NCBI GenBank assembly: GCA_020849195.1
Contig: JADLGT010000136.1
Coordinates: 1 to 5,441 of the forward strand
Reading direction: 5' to 3'
Source of the DNA: Bacteroidia bacterium
GTDB lineage: Bacteria > Bacteroidota > Bacteroidia > JABDFU01
DNA length: 5,441 bases
Position 1 is the first letter of the stretch. Every line of letters begins with the position of its first letter. The notes under the pieces are model-generated. The model saw only the letters and a list, made by a program, of their open reading frames with translations. It made no database searches and was not told the DNA's origin. The position numbers were made by a program, and so were the translations under genes. This document shows positions 1-5,144 of this stretch, one piece after another.

Positions 1-139
1 TATTAATCACAATCTTGTTTTCGCCTTTGTCAATTGCTCGTTTAATTATCCCTTCAATTGCCTTAATTGCATAGTCAGAAGCAGTACCATAGTCAGCACT
101 TTCTTTCGGTTCTTTGAATTTTTGTTTTTTATAACTCAT
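1..139 (-). CDS. Hypothetical protein, N-terminal 46 residues only (gene cut by the window edge)
   Basis: An open frame starts at the ATG complementary to 137-139 and runs without a stop to the left edge, giving 46 residues that begin MSYKKQKFKEPK. The first dozen residues are strongly basic. A segment reading DYAIKAIEGIIKRAIDKGEN (about residues 22-41) looks like an amphipathic helix, followed by the start of a hydrophobic strand (KIVIN). There is no signal peptide or membrane segment, so the product is probably cytoplasmic. I do not recognise the family. The upstream leader is A-rich with no Shine-Dalgarno sequence, which is normal for Bacteroidetes. The reading frame is well behaved but short, so its reality rests on the clean start and the plausible residue composition. 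The rest of the gene lies outside the window and its function cannot be judged. Confidence 0.55.
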   Translation of the reverse strand, partial: MSYKKQKFKEPKESADYGTASDYAIKAIEGIIKRAIDKGENKIVIN

Positions 140-188
140 ATTGTCTGTTTATTTTGTCTTTTTAATATGGCACATAACTATTTATTAT

Positions 189-220
189 CGCTACCTTTTA
201 CCCTTAAAGGTAGCGTTTTT
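189..220 (+). terminator. Terminator-like hairpin reading rightward
   Basis: CGCTACCTTT (189-198) and AAAGGTAGCG (206-215) form a perfect 10-base-pair stem with a 7-base loop, followed at once by TTTTT (216-220). This is the form of a rho-independent terminator for plus-strand transcription. No plus-strand gene is visible to its left in the window, so its purpose is unclear. On the minus strand the stem is followed by A-rich sequence without a T run, so there it would be a leader hairpin of the left-hand gene rather than a terminator. Confidence 0.55.
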
Positions 221-250
221 GTAACATAATAAGTTGGCTTACGCTACCTT
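189..250. repeat. Three alternating copies of a 10-base motif (CGCTACCTT core)
   Basis: The core CGCTACCTT occurs at 189-197 and again at 242-250, with its reverse complement at 207-215 between them. The middle copy can pair with the left copy (10 base pairs, 189-198 with 206-215) or with the right copy (10 base pairs, 207-216 with 241-250, 24-base loop), but not with both. The arrangement is directly visible. Whether it is a regulatory switch or the remnant of a repeat element is inference. Confidence 0.6.
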
Positions 251-292
251 CGGAAAAATATACACTACCAATACAAAGCCCCAAGTTTCCAG

Positions 293-310
293 GTCCGATG
301 GCTATCGGAC
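293..310. repeat. Short GC-rich palindrome, REP-like
   Basis: GTCCGAT (293-299) and ATCGGAC (304-310) form a perfect 7-base-pair stem around the tetraloop GGCT. The next four bases, AGCC (311-314), can also pair with that loop, giving an alternative fold. No T run follows on either strand, so it is not a classical terminator. It resembles short intergenic palindromes that are repeated in some Bacteroidetes genomes, but a single window cannot show repetition. A stem of this size could also occur by chance. Confidence 0.35.
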
Positions 311-336
311 AGCCTACCCGACACAAAACCCGTATT

Positions 337-372
337 AAAACGCAACCCCACCGAAAAAGCGGGGCTGCGTTT
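337..372 (-). terminator. Probable rho-independent terminator of prfC
   Basis: On the minus strand, about 70 bases after the prfC stop, AAACGCA-G-CCCC and GGGG-T-TGCGTTT form a stem of 7 plus 4 base pairs separated by one mismatch, with an 11-base loop. The stem runs straight into a short T tract (337-340 on the minus strand). Arm positions on the plus strand are 338-349 and 361-372. No other minus-strand gene lies between it and prfC, so it most likely ends the prfC transcript. The T tract is only four bases long, so termination may be incomplete. Confidence 0.65.
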
Positions 373-442
373 AATCCTTATATGTTATGTACTGGGCATA
401 CTGCTTCACATAATAACGCATCTAACACTTTTTTTCTCCCAA

Positions 443-2047
443 CTACTTTACTATTATTGCTTCTCTTTTAAACTCCGATGTAAAATGAAACTGCACACGA
501 GGGTGGCTTTCTTTAGCCATACCCAGTATCCATTCAGATTGAGCAAGAAATACAAAGTTGTTGTCTTTGTCGGTTACCATGTAGCTCGATTTCAAGCGTA
601 AAAATTCTGCGAGGGCAGCCTTATCATCAGAAGTAACCCAGCAGGCTTTATAATAATTTAAGGGGCGGAATTCGCAGGAAGCACCGTACTCGTTTTTTAA
701 ACGATATTGTATTACTTCAAACTGCAGCTCACCTACTGTACCAATTATTTTTCTGTTACCGGGCTGTTGTGTAAAAAGTTGTGCTACACCTTCATCGGTA
801 AGCTGACTCAAACCTTTATCGAGCTGCTTCGACTTCATAGGGTCTTTGTTCTCAACTTCCTTAAAAATTTCCGGAGAAAAATTTGGAACACCTTGAAATA
901 AAAAATTTTCGCCTTCAGATAAGGTGTCTCCAATTTTAAAATTTCCTGTATCGTACAGCCCAACAACATCGCCGGCATAGGCTTCTTCAATTAAATTTTT
1001 ATCCTGTGCCATAAAAGTTACAGGATTACTAAACTTTAAATCTTTATTTAAGCGCACATGATGAAAAAATTTATTTCGTTCAAATTTACCCGAACACACT
1101 CTTAAAAATGCTATGCGGTCGCGATGGCGCGGATCGAGATTAGCATGAATTTTAAAAACAAAACCGCTGAATTTATTTTCATCGGGGTTTACAAAACGTG
1201 TGTCGGCACGGCGTCCTATGGGTGTAGGTGATATTCGTATAAAAGTATCGAGCAATTCTTGTACACCAAAATTATTTAATGCGCTTCCAAAAAAAACGGG
1301 GGCAAGGTTTCCTTCTAAATAGTGTTTATTATTAAATGTTTCATACACGCCTTCAATCAAATCAATATCATCACGCAGCTTTTGCGCAGGCTCCTCTCCT
1401 ACCCTATCATTCAGTGTCTTATCGTTTAAATTTTTAATGGCTACAATGTCACGATCTATGGTAGTTTTACTTGCATTAAAAAGATTTAAATTTTTTTCGA
1501 ATATATTATACACACCTTTAAACCGTGCGCCTATCCCAATCGGCCAGCTCAATGGTCTTACTTTAATATTCAGCTTAGCCTCCAACTCATCCAATAAATC
1601 AAAGGGGTCGCGACCTTCGCGATCCATTTTATTAATAAACACAATTACCGGAGTGTTTCGCATACGGCATACACTCATCAGCTTTTCTGTTTGTTCCTCA
1701 ACTCCCTTTACGCAGTCAATCACAAGTATAACACTGTCAACAGCCGTAAGTGTTCGGTAAGTGTCTTCCGCAAAATCTTTATGACCAGGAGTATCAAGCA
1801 AATTTACCTGCACACCTATATAATTAAATACCATAACCGAAGTAGCCACCGAAATGCCGCGCTGCTTCTCAATCTCCATAAAGTCCGATGTGGCAGTTTT
1901 TTTTATTTTATTCGACTTTACTGCACCTGCGGTTTGAATGGCTCCGCCAAACAAAAGTAGTTTTTCGGTAAGTGTTGTTTTCCCTGCGTCGGGGTGACTG
2001 ATGATGGCGAAGGTACGCCGCTTCATTAACTCTTCAGCTATTTTCAT
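443..2047 (-). CDS. prfC: Peptide chain release factor 3 (RF3), translational GTPase
   Basis: RF3 is a cytoplasmic GTPase that binds the ribosome after peptide release and drives dissociation of the class I release factors RF1 and RF2, so they can be reused. The 534-residue product matches the family's usual size (E. coli RF3 has 529). The N-terminus reads [17 protein letters not shown] as in RF3. GTPase motifs are intact: P-loop SHPDAGKT (17-24), G2 segment EKQRGIS (60-66), G3 DTPGH (85-89) and G4 NKMD (139-142). The segment SWPIG (167-171) is also RF3-like, and separates it from EF-G and LepA. The later beta-barrel domain ([19 protein letters not shown]) and C-terminal domain ([17 protein letters not shown]) are complete. 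The ATG at 2047 was chosen because it lies just after a promoter box; Met8 is an alternative. The stop is TAG. The gene is divergent from the lipoprotein gene and ends at a hairpin near 337-372. I see no truncation or frameshift. Confidence 0.97.
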   Translation of the reverse strand: MKIAEELMKRRTFAIISHPDAGKTTLTEKLLLFGGAIQTAGAVKSNKIKKTATSDFMEIEKQRGISVATSVMVFNYIGVQVNLLDTPGHKDFAEDTYRTLTAVDSVILVIDCVKGVEEQTEKLMSVCRMRNTPVIVFINKMDREGRDPFDLLDELEAKLNIKVRPLSWPIGIGARFKGVYNIFEKNLNLFNASKTTIDRDIVAIKNLNDKTLNDRVGEEPAQKLRDDIDLIEGVYETFNNKHYLEGNLAPVFFGSALNNFGVQELLDTFIRISPTPIGRRADTRFVNPDENKFSGFVFKIHANLDPRHRDRIAFLRVCSGKFERNKFFHHVRLNKDLKFSNPVTFMAQDKNLIEEAYAGDVVGLYDTGNFKIGDTLSEGENFLFQGVPNFSPEIFKEVENKDPMKSKQLDKGLSQLTDEGVAQLFTQQPGNRKIIGTVGELQFEVIQYRLKNEYGASCEFRPLNYYKACWVTSDDKAALAEFLRLKSSYMVTDKDNNFVFLAQSEWILGMAKESHPRVQFHFTSEFKREAIIVK

Positions 2048-2055
2048 AATCTGTG

Positions 2056-2063
2056 CAAAAATA
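2056..2063 (-). promoter_or_regulatory. Bacteroidetes -7 promoter box of prfC
   Basis: The minus strand reads TATTTTTG here, an exact match to the Bacteroidetes -7 consensus TAnnTTTG, ending 8 bases before the prfC ATG. Transcription would begin only a few bases before the start codon, so the message would be nearly leaderless. No good -33 TTTG lies at the usual distance upstream, which lowers confidence. Confidence 0.55.
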
Positions 2064-2122
2064 GCAAATCGATTTAATTTTATTTGGCTTTGTAAGGTTG
2101 ATAAAAAAAATAACGAATTTTA

Positions 2123-2150
2123 TTTGTTATAATTGAAAAAAGTATCTTTG
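2123..2150 (+). promoter_or_regulatory. Bacteroidetes-type promoter of the lipoprotein-pepT unit
   Basis: TATCTTTG (2143-2150) matches the -7 consensus TAnnTTTG exactly. A TTTG (2123-2126) lies 16 bases upstream as a possible -33 element, slightly closer than the usual spacing. The box ends 24 bases before the ATG at 2175, leaving a short A-rich leader without a Shine-Dalgarno sequence. It is the only good promoter match before both the lipoprotein gene and pepT, so it probably serves both. Confidence 0.6.
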
Positions 2151-2174
2151 AGATAAACAAATAAATCTACTTCA

Positions 2175-2753
2175 ATGAAAAAATCAATTCAACTCCTTAG
2201 CATAGTTGCTACAACTGCGCTCATTTATTCTTGCAGCACTAACCGTGAAACTGCTTTTTCGAAAAGAAAATATTATGATTTTAAACATGGCAATACCGAA
2301 ATTGCACTGAACAGTCCTTCAAAAAAATCAACTAATTATAATACCAATCGAGCTACACCGACTATTGCGCCTGTTGGTAGCTTAAACGTAATTTCGGAAG
2401 CAAGAGCAAAGACTCCTGTAAAAACGCCTGTTGTTTTTGCTCAACAAAACAAAACAACTAAAACCCGTAGCAGTGTTATAAATAGAAACGTCGTATCTGA
2501 AAACAAAACAATAGTTAGCCAAACCAACCTACTGATAGAAAAACGCAAGGAATTAAAAAATGTATCTACTTCTAATAATTTTAAAATCGAACAGATAGTT
2601 CTAATTATACTCGCCATATTAATTCCACCGGTGGCCGTTTATTTGAAAGAAGATAGCATTACCTCTCACTTTTGGATTGATTTAATATTGTGTCTCTTAT
2701 TTTGGTTGCCGGGTATTATTTTCGCCTTACTTGTAGTAGCAGATGCAATTTAA
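2175..2753 (+). CDS. Lipoprotein with C-terminal Pmp3/YqaE-type membrane hairpin
   Basis: The 192-residue product starts with a signal sequence (MKKS, then a hydrophobic stretch to residue 18) ending in IYSC, a lipobox with Cys20 as the predicted lipidated residue. Tyr at -2 is unusual but the position is permissive. After CSTNRE comes a basic KRKYY motif (30-34) and a low-complexity linker rich in Ser, Thr, Asn and Lys (about 40-135). The C-terminus resembles the Pmp3/YqaE family: a first membrane helix (141-157) containing ILIPPVAVYL, a short acidic loop (KEDSI), and a second helix (168-189) with LPGIIFALLVV. Pmp3 proteins are small two-helix membrane proteins linked to membrane potential and salt or cold stress in other organisms. 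The role of this fused form is unknown to me. pepT follows after 10 bases, so the two are probably co-transcribed. The domain call is from motif resemblance only. Confidence 0.85.
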   Translation: MKKSIQLLSIVATTALIYSCSTNRETAFSKRKYYDFKHGNTEIALNSPSKKSTNYNTNRATPTIAPVGSLNVISEARAKTPVKTPVVFAQQNKTTKTRSSVINRNVVSENKTIVSQTNLLIEKRKELKNVSTSNNFKIEQIVLIILAILIPPVAVYLKEDSITSHFWIDLILCLLFWLPGIIFALLVVADAI

Positions 2754-2763
2754 TTAATGCTTT

Positions 2764-4008
2764 ATGTTGAAAATTGATTATACCGTAACCGATCGTTTTT
2801 TACGTTATGTAAAAGTTGATACGCAGTCCGATCCTGCTTCAAATTCCTGCCCTTCTACCCTAAAACAAAAAGACTTAGGAAAAATACTTGTGCAGGAATT
2901 GCTTGAACTCGGTATTAACGATGCCCACTTGGATGAACACGGTTATGTGTATGCCACAATCCCATCTAATACCTCCAAGAAAGTACCGGTGATTTGTTTT
3001 TGCTCGCACATGGATACTTCGCCCGACTGTAGCGGAAAAAATGTAAATCCGGTTGTGCACACTAAATACAATGGGCAAGATATTATTTTACCAAAGGATA
3101 ATAACCAAATAATAAAACCCGCCGATCACCCTACGTTAAAAGAACAAATAGGCAACGATATTATTACCGCCGATGGCACTACACTTTTAGGTGCAGACAA
3201 TAAAGCCGGCTTAGCCGAAATAATGGATGCTGCCCGCTTTTTCATGACCCATCCGGAAGTTAAACACGGAACCATAAAAATATTGTTCACCCCCGATGAA
3301 GAGATTGGTCGTGGTGTGGACAAAGCCGACCTGAAAAAACTTGGTGCCGATTTTGGATATACAATGGATGGAGAAACTGCCGGACACATTGAAGATGAAA
3401 CTTTTTCAGCTGATGCTGTTACAATTATCATACATGGCGTAAGTACCCATCCGGGATTTGCAAAAGGTAAAATGCAAAGTGCCATTAAAATTGCAGCCGA
3501 ATTAATTGACGCTCTTCCCAAAAACCAACTCTCGCCCGAAACAACAGAAAAGAAAGAAGGATTTATTCATCCAACAAGCATAAATGGAACCATCGAAAAA
3601 GTGGAGGTAAATTTTATTGTCCGCGATTTCACCAATGAAGGGCTATTAAAACACGAATCGTTTTTAAAAGAGATAGCAAATAGTGTCCTTAAAAAATATG
3701 CTCAAGCATCTTACGAGTTTAAAATAAAAGAGCAATATAGAAACATGAAACAGGTGCTTGACAAACACCCGCATATTGTGGACTATGCCGTTGAAGCCAT
3801 TAGCCGTACCGGTCTGAAACCTCTACGGTCGAGCATACGCGGCGGAACAGATGGTTCGCGTCTATCGTTTATGGGTCTTCCCTGTCCTAATATTTTTGCA
3901 GGCGAACACGCATTTCATTCCAAACACGAATGGGTATCGGTACAAGACATGCAAAAGGCTGTTGAAACCATCATTCACCTCTGTTGTATTTGGGAAGAAA
4001 AATCTTAG
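2764..4008 (+). CDS. pepT: Peptidase T (tripeptide aminopeptidase, M20B zinc peptidase)
   Basis: Peptidase T removes the N-terminal residue from tripeptides in the cytoplasm using two zinc ions (EC 3.4.11.4). The 414-residue product is close to the E. coli length of 408 and is similar from end to end: SHMDTSPDCSGKNVNP (81-96), TLLGADNKAG (140-149), FTPDEEIGRG (175-184), IRGGTDGSRLSFMGLPCPN (358-376) and the HSKHE region (385-389). By family homology the metal ligands are His82, Asp145, Glu180, Asp202 and His385, with Asp84 and Glu179 catalytic; all are present. Asn146 replaces the second Asp of the usual GADDKAG, a position not expected to bind metal. No signal peptide is seen. The ATG at 2764 lies 10 bases after the lipoprotein stop; the ATG at 2757 is out of frame and closes after six codons. 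No separate promoter or Shine-Dalgarno sequence is evident, so expression probably depends on the upstream gene's promoter. Confidence 0.97.
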   Translation: MLKIDYTVTDRFLRYVKVDTQSDPASNSCPSTLKQKDLGKILVQELLELGINDAHLDEHGYVYATIPSNTSKKVPVICFCSHMDTSPDCSGKNVNPVVHTKYNGQDIILPKDNNQIIKPADHPTLKEQIGNDIITADGTTLLGADNKAGLAEIMDAARFFMTHPEVKHGTIKILFTPDEEIGRGVDKADLKKLGADFGYTMDGETAGHIEDETFSADAVTIIIHGVSTHPGFAKGKMQSAIKIAAELIDALPKNQLSPETTEKKEGFIHPTSINGTIEKVEVNFIVRDFTNEGLLKHESFLKEIANSVLKKYAQASYEFKIKEQYRNMKQVLDKHPHIVDYAVEAISRTGLKPLRSSIRGGTDGSRLSFMGLPCPNIFAGEHAFHSKHEWVSVQDMQKAVETIIHLCCIWEEKS

Positions 4009-4045
4009 TAATTTTTTTTCAACAAACCCAAACCTTTTTAGTTTA

Positions 4046-4063
4046 TTAACGTACACACGTTAA
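4046..4063. repeat. Perfect inverted repeat TTAACGT-ACAC-ACGTTAA
   Basis: TTAACGT (4046-4052) and ACGTTAA (4057-4063) are perfect complements around a four-base loop, between pepT and the transglycosylase gene. No T run follows directly, so alone it is not a terminator. It could be a protein-binding operator or an upstream part of the next hairpin. A stem this short may also arise by chance in several kilobases. Confidence 0.35.
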
Positions 4064-4064
4064 C

Positions 4065-4099
4065 AAAACTCCGACTATCTGTTTAAAACGGAGATTTTT
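4065..4099 (+). terminator. Possible terminator after pepT
   Basis: CTCCG (4069-4073) pairs with CGGAG (4089-4093) across a 15-base loop. The stem can extend as AAAA (4065-4068) with TTTT (4095-4098) around a bulged A, and a run of five T (4095-4099) follows. It sits 57 bases after the pepT stop and 34 bases before the transglycosylase start. The large loop makes it a weak to moderate terminator. Some read-through into the transglycosylase is possible, since no clear promoter for that gene is seen. Confidence 0.45.
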
Positions 4100-4132
4100 C
4101 TTAACTAAACTTGTAGTCTTTCATTCATCTTA

Positions 4133-5104
4133 ATGAAAATGGAAAACGCATATCGAATAGTATTATTTAGTATTCTGCTTAACCTGCCGGCTACTGCACT
4201 TAATGCCCAAGCTCCTGTGAGAATGAGTAACGACAAAGTATGCGTATTCGGATTATGCGACTCGGGCGCCTATTCATTTATTTCCACTAAATCAATTTTT
4301 GTAGAACGTTGGGATACCTTGCCTCAAACTAAATTTTGGCGTAAGGTAATGAACACCCCCCCCGACTCGGGATATTTAAATATTGTTAGCAGCAGAACTA
4401 TTGTAGGAAAATACCTTGTAAAAGATTGGATGAAAATGAGTGAAGAAAATCGTGCCTGTATTACATATTATGTAAAAAATTTGTATTGCCTAAATGCTGA
4501 TGATAAGATTTTATTTACTCAGGGTAAAAACGACTTTTATAAAATAGAACCCGTTTTATCAACCATAGACCATGCTATTAAAATTTTTGAAAATGAAAAC
4601 ACCGATCCTTTCTATGCACAAGCAATATTGTTAATAGAAAGCCCTGGCAGGCTGCAGAAATCATCGGTAGGAGCTTACGGCCCTTTCCAACTAATGCGAT
4701 CGGTTGCTCGGCGCATGGGTTTAAAGGTGAATAAACATATTGATGAAAGGAAGGATTTTGAAAAGTCGGCTTGGGCTGCCGCCAAACTTATACGCACAAT
4801 TTGTATTCCTGAGACTAAAAAAATACTCGACAGAAATGCTATATACTATAACGAAAATGATTTGTGGTTTCGCTTATTGGTATTGCACGTTTACCATGCA
4901 GGCGCAGGAAATGTTGCTCCTGTAATAGATAAAATTTGTCCAAGCGAGGGCAACCAAGAGCTTATTAAGCAAATGTGGCAAACCAGTTATGGCTACTTTA
5001 AAAATTCATCTCAAAATTATACGCAGTTGGCCATTGCTTCACTTCTCGAACTGGACGAACACATATTCAACCGATGTGTTGATGTGGCTTTGATGGACGA
5101 GTAA
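4133..5104 (+). CDS. Secreted lytic transglycosylase, SLT domain (MltD-like, GH23 type)
   Basis: Lytic transglycosylases cleave the MurNAc-GlcNAc bond of peptidoglycan, leaving 1,6-anhydro-muropeptides, in the periplasm. The 323-residue product starts with a signal peptide: short charged start, hydrophobic core IVLFSILLNLPATAL (9-23) and probable cleavage at ALNA|QA (after 25). No lipobox is seen. Residues 26-150 are unrecognised and include Cys37 and Cys42. The SLT domain spans about 158-300: LLIES with the predicted catalytic Glu169, GAYGPFQLM (180-188), VARRMGL, the MltD-like DERKDFEKSAWAAAKLI (204-220) and YHAGAGNV (254-261). The usual motif is YNAG, so His replaces Asn255. No LysM repeats are visible. 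The ATG at 4133 is used; Met3 at 4139 is equally possible and gives the same signal peptide. No exact TAnnTTTG box precedes it. The gene contains a C8 tract and converges with the sialidase-like gene. Confidence 0.88.
   Translation: MKMENAYRIVLFSILLNLPATALNAQAPVRMSNDKVCVFGLCDSGAYSFISTKSIFVERWDTLPQTKFWRKVMNTPPDSGYLNIVSSRTIVGKYLVKDWMKMSEENRACITYYVKNLYCLNADDKILFTQGKNDFYKIEPVLSTIDHAIKIFENENTDPFYAQAILLIESPGRLQKSSVGAYGPFQLMRSVARRMGLKVNKHIDERKDFEKSAWAAAKLIRTICIPETKKILDRNAIYYNENDLWFRLLVLHVYHAGAGNVAPVIDKICPSEGNQELIKQMWQTSYGYFKNSSQNYTQLAIASLLELDEHIFNRCVDVALMDE
4356..4363 (+). repeat. C8 homopolymer inside the transglycosylase gene
   Basis: Eight consecutive C encode the end of Thr75 plus Pro76 and Pro77. 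Such a run is unusual in AT-rich DNA. Reading by hand, a loss of one C reaches TAA after ATT (at 4372-4376 in this sequence), and a gain of one C reaches TAG near 4388. Either slip would remove the whole catalytic domain. The gene is intact with C8 as given. Confidence 0.8.
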
Positions 5105-5107
5105 TCT

Positions 5108-5144
5108 AAAGGATATATAAAAAAACTTGTTTCTAATCCTTTTT
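5108..5144 (+). terminator. Possible terminator between convergent genes
   Basis: AAAGGAT (5108-5114) pairs with ATCCTTT (5136-5142) over a 21-base A/T-rich loop, with a T run at 5140-5144 overlapping the right arm. It begins 4 bases after the transglycosylase stop and abuts the stop of the opposing gene. The minus strand also carries a run of seven T within the loop (complement of 5119-5125), so the element may serve both directions. The stem is weak and the loop long. Confidence 0.4.

Larger units (their letters stand above)
140..442. other. Gene-poor intergenic stretch with several inverted repeats
   Basis: About 300 bases separate the start of the truncated left-hand gene from the stop of prfC; both genes are on the minus strand. 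I see no convincing coding frame on either strand. The stretch holds a terminator-like hairpin (189-220), a third copy of its stem arm (241-250), a 7-base-pair palindrome (293-310) and the likely prfC terminator (337-372). The part from about 275 to 370 is visibly richer in G and C than the flanks, which suggests repeat-derived or structured-RNA sequence. No tRNA-like or rRNA-like sequence was seen. Confidence 0.7.

Noticed and set aside
172..390. GTTATGT/ACATAAC boxes (172-178 and 384-390) resembling integron attC core sites in front of the truncated gene
   Set aside because: The boxes match the GTTRRRY consensus at only six of seven positions, they are 219 bases apart (longer than usual attC sites), and a 7-base inverted match is expected by chance about two or three times in a region of this size. 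No integrase is visible.
385..413. Hairpin TTATGT/ACATAA just downstream of the prfC stop
   Set aside because: The stem is six A/T-rich base pairs with a 17-base loop and no T run, so it is probably chance.
707..901. Other short frames overlapping prfC, pepT and the transglycosylase gene
   Set aside because: All lie in alternative frames of well-supported genes and have no promoter, ribosome site or recognisable product.
1437..1760. Open frame of 107 codons on the plus strand
   Set aside because: It lies wholly antisense to prfC, whose protein is clearly conserved over this stretch, and its translation resembles no protein family.
1897..1904. T8 run in prfC and similar A/T runs as slippage sites
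   Set aside because: Runs of A or T of this length are common in AT-rich Lys-coding sequence and prfC is a core gene, so there is no reason to suspect switching.
3126..3521. Open frame of 131 codons on the minus strand
   Set aside because: It is antisense to the catalytic part of pepT and has a Ser/Pro-rich composition typical of a reverse-strand shadow.
4012..4019. T8 run directly after the pepT stop as a terminator
   Set aside because: Only a 4-base-pair stem (AAGA/TCTT) precedes it, too weak to support a terminator call; the hairpin at 4065-4099 is a better candidate.
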